DNA of 64,000 bases from Parietichytrium sp. I65-24A (Eukaryota; Sar; Bigyra; Thraustochytrida; Thraustochytriidae): contig BLSF01000005.1 of assembly GCA_012862575.1 (NCBI GenBank), positions 372,001 through 436,000 of the forward strand, written 5' to 3'. Positions 41,546-53,900 of the stretch are shown piece after piece. Each line of letters starts with the position of its first letter. Positions within the stretch are counted from its first letter, which is position 1. The position numbers and the translations under genes are program-made. Under the pieces are notes generated by a model, which worked only from the letters and a program-made list of their open reading frames with translations, was not told the DNA's origin and did not search any database.

Positions 41546-43553
41546 TCCGTGGTGGCAGCAGGCGGGGAGCCCACGCAGCAGCGGGCGGTCAAGGTGCCGA
41601 TCCCGAAAGGCGTGACGGAGCCAACGTCGTTCTCCAACTTTCACGAGTGCGAGGCGCAGCACATTGCGCTGGACTGGAATGTGGACTTTGCGAGGAAGGT
41701 TATCTCCGGGTCGGCCACCGTAACGGCCAAGGTGAAGAAGGAGGGGCTGACGCACCTCATCTTGGACACCTCCGACCTCTCCGTGGCCAGCGTTCGCGTC
41801 GCCGGACAACCTGCAGTGTATAACTTTGGGCCCAAGCACGCCGCGTTTGGAACCAGCTTGAAGGTAGCGCTCCCGAGCACGACTGTGGGCTCGCTCATCT
41901 CCGTGGAGATCGTGTACGAGACCTCCACAGGGGCCTCTGCCATGCAGTGGCTGTCGCCAGAGCAAACGGTGGGAAAAGTACACCCGTACCTACTGACGCA
42001 GTGCCAAAGTATCCACGCCCGATCTATGATCCCTTGCCAGGATGCCCCCTGCGTGAAAACCACCTTTGACGCTCGTGTAACTGTCCCTGCTCCGCTTGTG
42101 GCTCTCATGAGCGGTGTCTCCGCTGGCAGCGAGAGTTCGGGGGCTTACACCACCTTCAAGTTCAAGCAGGATATTCCAATCCCAAGTTACCTGATTGCTG
42201 TCGCTGTCGGAAACCTAGAGTCTCGGGACATTGGACCGCGTTCAAGGGTCTGGTCGGAGCCGTCCGTAGTCGATATGGGAGCCTCCGAATTCGTGGACAC
42301 GGAGATGTACCTCAAAGCAGCAGAGGAACTGTGTGGAAAATACGTCTGGGGCCGCTATGATCTTCTTATTCTCCCGCCAAGCTTTCCTTACGGAGGTATG
42401 GAGAATCCTGTAAGTTTGTTTGTCGCAATTTGCTTTCTTGTCTTTTGCTCTTGAGAGGTTGATGTCTAACCATTCCCCTGTACTGTTTCGCCCCCCTTCT
42501 CAACAGTGCTTGACGTTCATTACACCTACCCTCTTGGCCGGTGACCGCTCTCTTTCCAACGTCGTCGCCCACGAAATCGCACACAGCTGGAGTGGCAACT
42601 TGGCCACCAATTCCACTTGGTCTGGCTTCTGGATTAATGAAGGTTTCACCGTCTTTATCGAGCGACGCATCATTGCAAAGATTTTTGGAGAGCCGTATGC
42701 CGCTCTTAAGCAGCGCGCTGGCTGGGCTGGTTTGATGGCTGCTATCAATCGCTTCGGCCACGAACACAACTTCACTCGCCTTCACGTAGACATGGAGGGT
42801 GTCGACCCTGACGATTCCTTTTCCTCGGTTGCGTACGAGAAGGGCTGTGCCTTTGCGTTTTACCTTGAACACGTTGTTGGCGGGCCAAAAGAGTTCGAGC
42901 CATGGCTTCGGGCATACTTCCTTCGCTTCCAATACGGTGTGGTAAGTTGGGACCAGCTCCGTGTCTTCTTCAACGAATACTTTCTGGGACGCGGGTTCTC
43001 CCAAGAAACCCTGAACCAGATTGACTGGGACTCATGGATGCACAAGCCTGGCGTGCCTCCTTACTGCCCTCAGCTGGACTCTCGCTTGATCGACGTCGTC
43101 ACGCAGGTATCCGAGGAGTGGACCGAGAAGGGAGAGGTGGCTGGTAACTCAGATACGGCGTGGAGCTCAGACCAAAAGGTTGTGTTCCTTGAGCTCTTGT
43201 TGGAGAAGATTTCCATGGGCAAGACGTTCTCGACCGAGGTAATCGATAAGATGGACGAAAGGTACGACTTCTCCAAAACACGAAACTCTGAGGTACTCGT
43301 CAAGTGGTGCCTGTTTGTCACTGCTGCCGGCGACTCCGAGAGGAAATTCGATATGATCGTGCGCTTCCTCTCCGACCAGGGCAGAATGAAGTTTGTGCGC
43401 CCAGTCTATCGCGCTCTCATTGGGGCATCTGACACCGCTCGGGAGGTAGCTCGCCAAACCTTTGAGCAAAATAAGGATACTTACCACGCCATCGCTCGCA
43501 AAATGATTGCAAAAGACTTGATGGATGCCGGAATCGCGGTAGAGAGTGCTTGA
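41399..43553 (+). CDS. M1 aminopeptidase of leukotriene A4 hydrolase/aminopeptidase B type, two exons, 685 aa
   Basis: Exons 41399-42409 and 42507-43553. The 97-bp intron (GTAAGT...CAACAG, phase 0) is placed exactly because joining restores GGMENP|CLTFITPTLLAGDRS, a hallmark of this family. The exopeptidase motif is GGMEN at 332-336. The zinc site is HEIAH 359-363 plus Glu382 (HEXXH-X18-E). AYEKG supplies the family catalytic Tyr, and the C-terminal part is the ARM-like domain with GRMKFVRPVYRAL near the end. Bifunctional LTA4H cannot be told from a plain aminopeptidase by sequence alone. Unlike the cytosolic animal enzymes, it starts with a hydrophobic helix (~residues 8-27) followed by RSRQRK and a poly-Gln run, suggesting an N-terminal membrane anchor or signal with the enzyme on one face of a membrane. 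Confidence 0.93.
41508..41545 (+). repeat. CAG/CAA poly-glutamine tract
   Basis: Twelve Gln codons, CAG interrupted by two CAA, directly after the N-terminal hydrophobic segment of the aminopeptidase. The interruptions suggest moderate slippage stability. Confidence 0.9.
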
Positions 43554-44374
43554 AGTGCTCAATATATTGATGCCATGTGTGAATCGTGGGGCAGTTACAC
43601 TGTGTCTGGTGTGGTGGTTGATTTTGTTGTTAGGTCTTGCTCCCCTTCCTTGCTAGCCACGCTGCGTTTTCGTGGGTTACGATGCGCTGTCTCTGCGGCC
43701 CCTGATTCGTTCTCACGTCGTCCTGAACTAGATTCCGGCCGGGCCAATCGCAGTTTGCGACCAGCACTTGTTTTGCTTTGCCTCTTCCGTTTCTGTAGGA
43801 CAGAGTCAAAAATGCTCTTCTGGGAGTGCATCTGTGGTGTGCTCTGCGGCTCTCAAAGTCATAAAAAAAATAATACATCCAAGATTCATGCTTTGCTTTT
43901 CTTTTTTGATGAACAATACAAGGGAGATCCTATCTGAGGAGAGAAAAGTCGTTTGTTGTCTGTGCTTGGTTGGATTGCTTTGAAGGCAATTCATGTTCAT
44001 TGGAAAAAACGAAAGGCAAAAGTAAACCTCACACTTTAGACTACACCTTGTGCTCTCTAGCTATTAGTCTAGAAGAATTAAAACAAAATCCAGCGATGCG
44101 TGAAAGGCAAATCTTGCCACACAAGCTTCTGTCGTCATCCTGGTATTGCTCACAACAACTAAAACATACATATAGTCATGCCTCGAAGAAATTGAGTGCC
44201 CAGACTCGCTTTTCTTGAGCGGCGAGACTAGGCTTGCAAGTGAAGCTATCCAAGCTCGCCAAAAGCCCGTCGGCCTCCGTGCTTAGTGATGGAAACGTTT
44301 CCAGCGCTCGGTCTGTCGCGCCAAACAAAGTTGCTTCCTTGAACAATCCACTGCACAGCTCAATGGGGGCAGCG
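43554..44374. other. Convergent 3' spacer
   Basis: About 820 bp between two converging genes. It has AT-rich parts near 43860-43925 and 44010-44090. Short overlapping frames only, no gene supported. Confidence 0.5.
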
Positions 44375-47300
44375 TCATTCTGACCACGCCGGTGGCCGCG
44401 GAGGGGCAACATCCGGAGGTAATGCTGGTGGTGCAACTGGAGGCGGACTCGGAACTGCTCCAGCAAAGCTTGTCTCCCCACTCCATTTCTGCGGGGCTAA
44501 TTCGCTATCTCCGTACCGGTCTGTAGGAAATGCGCATGCCAGGGCATGATTCGGGTCGTTTTCAGAAAAAATGCCGCTATTTGACGTCCGATTAAGAGCG
44601 GGTGATGAATCCGGCGTAAAGTGAAAACCCCCTTGGAACGTGTCGTAGGGAAGAGTCTCCTCACTCAATTCAGTGGCAGTTTGGGAGGTGTACCCCTCGC
44701 GCTCTGTTGGAAGGGTTCCACTGGTTGGGGACCAGCCGGGGCTGTCCAGGTTGCTCTTTGGTGTATCGATTTGCAAGAGCTGAGCTGGGACGGGGGCGTA
44801 GTCGGAGGAGGCCACAGAATGGCCCGAGCCTTGCGAGGAGACAGATCGCCCCGAACGTCCACTTCCCGCTGTACTCTCGTCGAGCGCGTCGTGTTGATGT
44901 CTCGAGCCATAAGAAGGGCAAGTTCTACTCATGTCGCTCTCATTGTCTTGTGCGCGCAAATTCGGAGATTTGGAACTTGATGGCTCTTTCGGCATAAGCG
45001 CTGTCACTGCATTGTACCATATGGTGTACTCTTTCAACGTTGGCGCAGCGCAGAGACATATCGTCCGAAGATCTTTGCGTACCAGTTCGAATGGAAATGC
45101 CCCCACCGCAAGCGCAGCATGGTCAGTGGAAGGAATGGCGATTCGAAGCTCACTGAGGTCGGCAATGGTGCTCTGATCAACCCTCGAAGGGTCCTCAGCA
45201 AGATACAAGGTCTTGCCAATTAAAGTACAATACCGCAGACCAAAGCCTTCCGGAGTCGCTGACTTTGGGAGACCGAGCTCGCCCAAAGCGCTCCATACGG
45301 CTTTCCACGCTGCAGACTCTTGGCTTGCAGAGTTGATGCGCTTCCCTTTCGGCAGCGTATCGCCCCTGCTTCGCGCGTCCGACTCCTTCACAAAAAGGAT
45401 GCCTGTTATGGGCTTTGGTTGCTGGTCTGACAGAAGCTGCTCCACCAGTTCGTCCTCTTCCTGGTCACGATCTGGTGTGGAGGTGCTCTTGCTATCAGTA
45501 AACTTTGCTGTTTGTTTGAACTTTTTGCGGGCGATGATCCGTGAAAACTGGACGCTGGCATCTGCGCTGACAGTCTTGCGCGCGTTCATGAGCTGATGAT
45601 ACCATCGCTCGGCTTCCTCCGGGGTTTGAGCGAGTAGCCTCAAGTCTTTTAGGTGCAAAAGAGTGTCAGGGGGGCGAGAGCTTTTACTCGCGGAGCGGCG
45701 CAAGACGCTCTTGAGCATGTTTCTTCTGGCGGGGGGCAAGTCTTCATCGTTGCTTCTTGTGGCCTCGTAACCGCAGCTCATCTTCAGCGATCCAACAAGC
45801 TGAATCGAACAAAACTGCAAAAGCGGCTGCACATTCCCTAGTGGAATAACAAACAGCAAGGGGCCAAATTCCTAGGCGATCGACACAAAGCCATTAGATC
45901 CGCGTTGTTGACCCATTTGCATAACGTTGTGAACGCGCTGGCGCGTTTCATATAAATAAAGAAAGAAATATATATATACTTACAGGAAAGAAAGGCTCAC
46001 CAAACCCATACAGAACCCAGTCTTCGAAAATAACCCAGATTCGTTTCGTCAGCGCCTCTGGAACTTGCGGTGAGCGAACGTTGCCCTGCGTTTGAATAGC
46101 ATCCGGCAAATTTTCTAGCCAGCAAATCCCGTCGAATGTGGGGAAGGCGCCATTCACAAAGAATTGGGAAGCTTGCACCGGAGTAGCATCCAGTTCCAAG
46201 GTGTCCAAACGAGCTTTCGAATAGGTGTCCGGCGCCAGTGGCTCGGACAGAACTCTATCAAACATTGCAAACAACAATGCGGTGTGCAATCGCCTCCCAG
46301 CCAATGAGTACACCACGTCTTGACAAGCTGCGTGAAACGATGGCCACTCTGCCTCCTTGATCGCTTGCAGCTGCTTTCGCGTCCTTCTGCTGTCGCGCTT
46401 GGCGCCTGCATAAAAGGCGGCAGCCCTTTGAAATAGATTGTACAGCTGCAGCACCAACGCGAATATGACCTGGCTTGAGCTGTACACGGGACCGACTAAT
46501 TCACTGTTGAGTTCCCAGTAATGGTCAGCAAAGACTTTGAGCGCCACACGACTTCCGTCGTATTCGCCGCGCGCCCCACCAAGAGGGGAGCTCCCCGAAG
46601 GCGCCCCAACTCTAGAAGGCGCCTGCGAGAACGAGTCCCCGCTGTGCGCGCTGTGCCAGTCCCATTCGGAGGCGTCCGCGAACGACCCCGCTGTGTCCGA
46701 CCCGAACCCGCCCAGCTCCTGTTCCTGTCCAACGCCTTGTAGCTCCTCCTCCCACCACGGCCCGCGGTCCGACCGAGACTCCCACCCTTCCTGCGACGAT
46801 GACCCGTTCGCCGACTCGAAGGACCTGTCCCTGTCCCTGTCCCTGGCGCGGGGCCTCAGCAGCCTCGTCAATTTGTCTACCGACGACAGGCGCCTCCTGC
46901 CCAGCCTTGTGCCTCCCGACGCAGTAGACGCCGACGACGACCACGAGGGCTTGCTGTTCACCTTGCTCTTGCTCTTGCTCTTGCTCTCCTTCTCCGCCTC
47001 CCTGGGTCTCCCGCCGCGGCCATCCGCGTCCTTGCCCTCGCCAGTCCTCGCTGCCGCCTCGCCGTTCTCGGAGCCCGGCGACCTTGGCGACCTTGGCGAC
47101 CTTGGAGCGCGCCAGCGGCTCGTCCTGCTGCGTGTCCGCTCGACGCCGGGGAGGCGAATCCTGCGCAGCAAGTCCCTGAGCGCCTCGTCCAGCGGGCGGT
47201 GCGAGACGTCCAAGCAGCGCACCACGCTCGCGAGCAGGCCTGCCTGCGCCGGCTCCGTGCACAGCGCGCGCCCCACCTGCGCGCCGTCCAGCGCCACTCG

Positions 47301-47735
47301 CAGCGCCGGCGCCGCGCGCAGCAGCAGCGTCTGCAGCGCCAGCACCAGCCCGCGCTCCCCGCCTTCCCCGCCGCCCTCCTGCGCCTCCAGCGCCTCCAGC
47401 GCCAGCGCCAAGCCCTCGAAGTGCTGCCCGTGGTTGAACCTCTCGGCGCCCAGCCGCAGCCGCCCCACGCTCACCGTCTGCGCGCCCCTCGCGCTGTCTG
47501 CGCTGTCTGCGTTCGACGTCTGCGCGCCGGCGCCATCGGAGGACCGCCGCGCCGCCGGCCGGCACAGCAGCTGGGCCATCCCCTCGCGAATCCGCGCGGA
47601 GACGTCGCGCCGCGGGTCGCACGCTTCCCCTCCTCCCTGTTCCCTGTTCCCTGTTCCCTGTTCCCTGTTCCCTGTTCCCTCTCTCGTCGCTGTCGCCGCC
47701 GCTGTCCTCGCGCGAGTGGGGTCCGCGCAGCCCAA
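44375..47735 (-). CDS. PH-like-domain protein, two exons, 1063 aa
   Basis: Exon 1 is 45984-47735 and exon 2 is 44375-45814. The 169-bp intron (GTAAGT...TTGCAG, phase 0) joins GFGEPFFP to FCSIQLVG. Around the join (residues ~560-663) the protein reads like a PH domain that ends in PEEAERWYHQLMNAR, and a second PH-like region covers ~721-859, ending in EYTIWYNAVTAL. Both lie within a chain whose N-terminal part is Arg/Ser/Ala-rich and whose middle (~400-560) is helical (VIFALVLQLYNLFQRAAAFY, LHTALLFAMFDRVL). The C-terminal ~190 residues are Ser/Pro-rich and end in a run of Pro. It probably binds membrane phosphoinositides or acts as a cytosolic adaptor. I do not recognise the helical region. 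The first ~30 residues come from a heptamer repeat, so MAQLLCRPAARR downstream may be the true start. Confidence 0.7.
47632..47681. repeat. 7-bp tandem repeat CCCTGTT
   Basis: About six units of the heptamer, at the 5' end of the PH-like gene. If translated they give a GTGNREQ heptapeptide repeat, which looks more like 5' UTR than protein. Confidence 0.85.
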
Positions 47736-48127
47736 CCAAGCAGTTGCCGACGGCGGAGTGGACGACCAAAGGAGACAAAGGAGACAGAGGACAGTGAGAC
47801 AGTGAGAGAGGCGGATGGGAGGTCGAGAGAGAAGAGAGAAGACACAAACAAATGTGGAGAGAAGGAGAAGGGGAGAGAGGGAGAGAGGGAGAAGGGGGAG
47901 TGGGTTAGTAGCGCCAGACAGGTTCCGGTCACAGAAGGGACTGACTGACTGACTGACTGACTGTCTGTCTGAGTGAGTGAGTTGCGGTTATATTGAAGGT
48001 CGGCCCGACGTTGGGTGGGGTGGGTGGGGCCTTGGAGGAGCGAAAAGGGTTCTCAGCGGAGGAAGGCGAGGGATGCGGGATCGGGACGAAGGAGGTACAA
48101 AAGGAACCAGATGGTCGCGGCAGCTAG
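47736..48127. other. Spacer with GACT and GA-rich repeats
   Basis: About 390 bp between the start of the PH-like gene and the stop of the TPR gene, both minus strand. It holds GAGAGAGG/GGAGAAGG tracts (47826-47900) and (GACT)n/(GTCT)n at 47939-47970 running into GAGT units. No gene. Confidence 0.5.
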
Positions 48128-50187
48128 TCAGACGTTGGAAAGCATGGTCTGGCCAGCGCACGCGCAGCTCTGCGTGATATCCGCGTCGCTCAGCTCCATG
48201 GCCTTCGAAAGGCTTTTCTCCAATTCCAAAATTTCCGGGTCATCGGCCGGGCGAGTCTTCTTCAGGCAGTCCAGCAGACCTCTCAAGGACCATGGGTTGT
48301 TGGGGTAGCGCTTTAGGTCACGGCGAAAGACGGCTTCAGCCTCCTTTAGCTCGTTCTGCTCCAAAAGCAAAGCTCCGAGGGCGTGACGGATCTGCTCGAG
48401 CCGACATTTGCTCGTTAGGGTTCGTCCTCTCCCCTGCACCACACACTCTACTAGAAATGAGAAATGAGAAAGATTTCAACTTACCGGCTGCATCTGACCC
48501 CACGGCTCGTCATATGGCAAGTTATCCTCCAACACCACAGCCTCGCGAAGATGCTGGAACGCGACTTCAAAGTTTCCCTCTCGGTATTCGATCTCTCCGG
48601 CAAGCATCTTTGAGCTCACAGCAAAGAGCTCGGTGCCATTATTGTTGTGCAAAATTCGCCTGTAGACCTTTTCCACCTGTCTCTCCGCCTCGAATACCGT
48701 CTGCTCGGCCCTGGCTTTCTGCACCTGGCCCAACGCTGCGAATGCAACGCCCCTTGCATATCTTAAAACCGTGTTGCTCGCGCAGTATTGCTCATCGTCT
48801 TCAAAGAATGGATATTCCAAAATTTTGTGCCAACGTCCAAAACGAATGTACACGTGGAAGAGCGTTGCGTGATACAAGTCCAAGTCAATCGCGCGGGCGG
48901 GATACCTGGCTACAGAAGCCTGTACAAACTCCATCAACTCCTGCGCAGCAGCCGTGGCCGTGGATTCTACGGCACCGAGTATTGCCGCATAGCAAAGCAT
49001 GTGCAGGTCGTGACTGATGTATCCAATATACAGCTTGTACTCCTGTTGAAAATATGTCATTTCAAGCATAAGAAAAAAAAAATTAAAGGTAAGAAGGCGA
49101 TAGAAAGTCAGTGACGACCTGATTAACAAGACAATTTGTAAACTTACATCGCCTGTCTTCTTGGCATACTCCACGTACTTTCTGTTTGCCGTCACCGCCT
49201 TTTCACTTGTTTTTATTCCGCTCTCGTACGCCCCGATCTCTACTCACGAGACCAAGGAAACAGCATGATATTAGAGTCTCCTCTCGACTGCGCACCCATT
49301 ACGGCTGGCTGTGTGTACAACTTACGAACATCTAAATGTGACGGCATGTGTAGCAGATGGCCCGCGTCTGGCACGATGCCAGCTCGCAAAACATCAGCTT
49401 GCGGAAGCGCGAAGGATTTTCTCGGAGACATTTCGTACAGATGAATTGCAAGATGGCAGAGCCCAGGATGCATTGGAGACTGAGCAAGGGCTCGCTCAAG
49501 AACACGTTCAATCTCTTCCACGTGCGGCTCAGGAACCCCTGTGACCTGGTCAAATAGGTGCCACGGATTCAACTGCATGAGAGACTCGACGAAGAGGCAG
49601 GCCACGTCCGTGTCATTTGGGAAAGCGACGTGCACAAGGCGAAGAGCGTCTGCGTACGGTTGAAGGAGCAAATGGGCAAAGTCGTTTGTGGGCCAAAAAC
49701 ATCTCATGCGCTGAGCTTCGATAAGAGCCCGTCCAGCTTCGTTCGCATGGTGCTTGTATCTAAATGCGCTCTGAATAGCATCGTACGCCGACTTTTGCGA
49801 AGGAAATCCGGTCTCTTTGTCACTGATTTGGTAGTAGCCATTGAATTGATTGACGTTGTAGTTCGGACTGTGACAGTGACTGATCCCCCACTTTTAGTGA
49901 CATAAGAACGATTGGACACAAGGTTAGTCGAGCAAACACACCCCGCCTGATCCGGGCCACAAACTTACGTATGCCATTGCAAAGTCAGGCTCGTGACTGA
50001 TCGCCCGCTCAAAGCATCGAATCGCCTCCTCGTGATGAAACGCAAACATCCACTTGAGCCCCATGTTAAACCACACAGCCGCTTCCGGGTCCCGTGTTCG
50101 CACATCCTGCCTCGAGAAGCTGCCGAGCTCGAAAGGGTAATCCGCGAGGTCCATGCACGCCTCATCCAGCCCGCCAAGAAGCTCCAT
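48128..50187 (-). CDS. TPR-repeat protein, five exons, 565 aa
   Basis: Exons in transcript order: 49969-50187, 49326-49890, 49148-49239, 48485-49042, 48128-48391, totalling 566 codons with stop. All introns are GTAAGT at the donor. Joins read MAY|WGISHCHSPNYN, DV|QIGAYESG (C+AG), KTGD|EYKLYIGYISHDLH and GQMQP|IRHALGALLLEQ. Residues early on show a TPR (AAVWFNMGLKWMFAFHHEEAIRCFERA), followed by HMPSHLDVQIGAYE and, at the end, LKEAEAVFRRDLKRYPNNPWSL. This order is that of a TPR family common in bacteria and also found in protists, near 550 residues. The biochemical role is unknown; these are generally protein-binding helical solenoids. No signal peptide is seen. An ATG 18 codons upstream (50241, MRKGKGKEERRRRRR) comes from a purine tract and is less likely. 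The third junction, at 49239/49326, is the least certain. Confidence 0.85.
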
Positions 50188-50986
50188 TCCTCCTCCTCTT
50201 CTTCTTCTTCTTCTTTCCTCTTTCCCCTTTCCTTTTCGCACTCTCTGTCAGTCCGACGCTCTTCCCTCAATGCCACCTCACTGGCGCACTCTCCGCGCTG
50301 AGATCGCGCTCGCGAAGCTCGTGTGCAGCCAACCCGCTCGCCGATTTGCTCGCTGCAGTTGTCGCTGTATTTCTGTTGGCACCGTACCTTATAAGCGCGG
50401 ACTGAAGACACGCAAAGAAGGGACAGATCCGTCGCTTGCTTCCTTGCTTCCTTGCCTCCACTCGCCACACGCCACAGACCACAGACCACAGACCACACGC
50501 AGGTTCCGAGTCGGACGTGGAGCCAACCTTTCTTAGGTCTTTTCCTGTCTCAACTGTACGCCTATCCGGCCTTCTCCCGAGGACCGTTTCCTGAGCACTG
50601 CGATGTATTGCGTGTACTGCGTGCAGTGGCAAATTGTTTTGCGTCAAGTCGTGAGCCACACTACTCAGCTATACTCAGCTTCTTTCACAGGTATGAGTGC
50701 TAGTACCGGGACAGTAGATTCTGAATTCTGAACTGTATAAATTCTACGTGCCCCAAACCTCCCTCGATCTGATGGAGACTGACGGAAACATCGGAGACGC
50801 CTTCTGTTAAAAAAAATGCGTGGTATTTACATTTGCGAGAATGAGTGAGCTCAAGTTTATATTTTTATTCTTTAACCACTCAACGGGCGCACCAGATTGG
50901 GTTCATGAAAACTCCAAATTGGTTTTGAAGGAAGAGCATGTTGTGCTGAATGAATACACTTCTTCCGCGAGAACGCAGTGCGAAAG
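50188..50986. other. Promoter of the TPR gene and 3' flank of the LRR gene
   Basis: About 800 bp. A CT/CTT tract at 50191-50240 (GA-rich in the sense of the TPR gene) sits directly before its start. CTGAATTCTG occurs at 50721-50730. The part near 50810-50880 is AT-rich and suits the 3' UTR of the LRR gene. No gene. Confidence 0.5.
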
Positions 50987-53900
50987 TCACAGATCTCTTA
51001 AGGAAGCAAGCTCATTGTTTCGCCCCAACGCGCGAGCGATCGCGGATTCTCCTTCATCCCCAATGTTATTCGATTCAAGCCTATCTTATGAAGCCACGAA
51101 CAAGTCGACCACAAAGCACAGAAAAGTTTAGCAAGTCCATAAATTTTCAAAGAAGGTTTTCATGGACAAAGGTACACGCACGTCAACGAGGTCATCGCAG
51201 GGTTAATTTCTAGCGCGCGACGGATCGCCGATGCTCCTTCGTCGCCAATTTTATTCTCTTGAAGACTATTTCGGAAATGTATAGCATGGCATCGTCAGCA
51301 ATAGAAGTGAAACACTCAACGTTGTCGAGAAACCAGTGATTACGGTGAACTTACGCCAACGACGTCAGCACAGCATTCTTCTCCAGTGTGCGACCGATAG
51401 CTAACGCTCCTTCATTGCTGATTTCATTCTCGTAAAGACTATTTCAACGTAATACGAGGTTGTCAGCACCAGAGCACATGAGTGCCTGACGGAGAAGTGA
51501 ACAGTTTAACGAAGCCTCTCCCATGTTCACACGTACTCCAAAGAAGTCAACGCAGTGCTTTTCTTCAGCGCACGGCCGATTGCCGATGCTCCTTCATCGC
51601 CAATTGCATTATTGCCGAGACTGTTTGGAGAAATAGTGAAGATACAGCTTTCGTGAGGCACCAGAAGTTTGTAAAAGCAAATATCAAAGTTACACGTACT
51701 TCAAAGAAGTCAACGTAGTGTTCCCTTCTAACGCGCAAATTACTGCCGATGCTCCCTTATTGCGAATTTCGTTCAAAGAAAGACTATTTTGAGAAAACAC
51801 ACGCCAATGTCAGCCAAATAGTACGAGAGTTTAGCTAAATACTAAAGTCTAAAGCGTACTCCACGACAGTCAACACCGTGTTTCTCTCCAACATGCGACC
51901 AATCGCCGTTGCTCCTCCATCGCCAATTGCATTTTTGCTTAGACTGTTCCATGAAGACCTGAGATCGTCAGTGGCAAATCTATAGTTTTCTTGACAATAT
52001 GAAGTGTCTTGATCAAGCCCGTGTCAGAGTGATACGTACTTCAAAAATGTGAGCGCCGTGTTCTTCTCCAATGGAAAACCAATTGCTGATACTCCTTCAT
52101 CACTAATACTATTCTGATGAAGACTATTCAATCAAGAAATCAATAGTACATCGAAGCGTGAGTATTCAACGGGCGAGAAAGTTTAGCGAGGAACTGATCT
52201 CGTCCTCTACAGCGGACGCACTCTAAATAACTCAGGGCAACATTCTTTTCTAACGCACGACCGATTGCTGACGCCCCATCAGAGCCAATGTTGTTGCACG
52301 AAAGACTGTTGCAAAAGACACGAACTAGTTAGGCAAAAAGCACAAGTTTGACTTCTTTGCGAAACCAGTGTCAAAGGCGTACGTACTTCAAGGAGGTAAG
52401 AGCATGATTCTTGTGCAGCATGCGGCCGATTGCTGATGCACCTTCAGCGCCAATCTCAGTGTATCGAAGGCTGTTTTTCGAAGACATCAAGTCAGCCAAC
52501 GAGCACAATGACTAACTTGGTAGGGTACAAACAATTTCGAGAAATCGGTGTTAAAGGCACACTTACTCCAGACATTTTAGCAAAGTGTTCTCCTCCAACG
52601 CTTGGCCGAGTGCTGATGCACCTTCCGCACCGATTCGACTCCAACAAAGACTACATTAAACAAACATAAAACCTTCAGCAATCAAATTCAAAAAAGGTGG
52701 CAAGTTTTAATGGTACGAAACCTGAATCAAAGTCTCACCTACTCCAACGAAGACAAAGTGCTCTTCTTCAACGCGTGACCAATCGCTGACGCTCCTTCAG
52801 CGCCAATCTTATTTGTTTGGAGACTGTTTGCACGACACAAAGAAATATCAGCAAACGAATACTTGTGGGTTGCAAATGTCCTGTGCCTTTTCACGTAGCC
52901 AGTCTCAAAACCAAACGCACTTTAAAGACGTCAGAGTAGTGTTCGTCTCCAACGCGCGACCAATTGCTGATGCTCCTTCGGCGCCAATTTCATTCACTTG
53001 AAGACTGAAAAAAGTCGCATCTGTCAACAAAAAGGTGTGACAAGCTGAAAACCATCTTCACAGAACCGGCCAAGAAGTCTCACTTACTTTAAAAGAGTAA
53101 GCGTGTTGTTCGTCTCAAATGCACGCCCAATTGATGTTGCCCCTTCGTCTCGAATCTCATTCCCGCAAAGACTGTTTCGAAAAAACATGATATTTAGCCA
53201 TAAAGTCAGAGAGCAAGGCACAAAATTCGTTGACTCAATCAATGCCAAAATCCCACGCACTTCAACCAAGTCATCACAGAGTTCTTTGCCAATGCGTGGC
53301 CAATCGCTGCTGCTCCTCCGTTACCAATTCGGTTCATACTAAGACTATCTCAAATGAAATGCGACATTGTCAGCCGGTAAGCACGAAAAAGTAATAGCTT
53401 AACCTGTGTCTAATGGCGCGTACTCTAAGAATGTCAACGCAGAGTTCTTCTCCAAGGCGCGGCCGATCGCTGACGCTCCATCTGCTCCAATCGCGTTAGA
53501 TTGAAGACTTTCCTCAGAGGTTTCAGAACATAGCAAACAGGCACGATACGGATTAGACAAAGGTACCAAATGTTTTCACATAGCAAGTTTAAAAGGCGCA
53601 CGTACTTCAAGAAAGTCAGCAAACTATTCTTCTCTAGCGCAAGACCAATCGCTGAAGCTCCCTCGGCGGCCATCGCATTGTAGCGAAGACTATTCGAAAA
53701 GAAAAGGAATCGTCAGCCACGAACAAGAGATGCAATACTCTGCAATCGCACAAATTAGTCGAACGTACTCCAACAGGGTTAGAGCCGTATTCTTTTCCAG
53801 CATCTGACCTATTGCTGATGCTCCTTTCGGGCCAATATTGTTACTTTGAAGACTGTTTCAAGAAGACATGAAATCTCAGTTAGAGAAACGAAAACGTTCG

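Noticed and set aside
42410-42506. Stop of a shorter aminopeptidase ending in VSLFVAICFLVFCS
   Set aside because: This is read-through into an intron. The GTAAGT donor and CAACAG acceptor restore the family motif across the join.
46537-47847. Long frames on both strands in the GC-rich 5' part of the PH-like gene
   Set aside because: High GC opens several frames. Only the minus-strand frame that continues through the spliced PH-like region makes a protein with domain-like features; the others are Ser/Pro- or Arg/Gly-rich.
48486-49147. A single TPR ORF running through the intron at 49043-49147
   Set aside because: The intron is partly open in frame, but it is T-rich, flanked by GTAAGT and CAACAG, and its translation (LLTFNFFFLMLEM) does not fit the TPR family.
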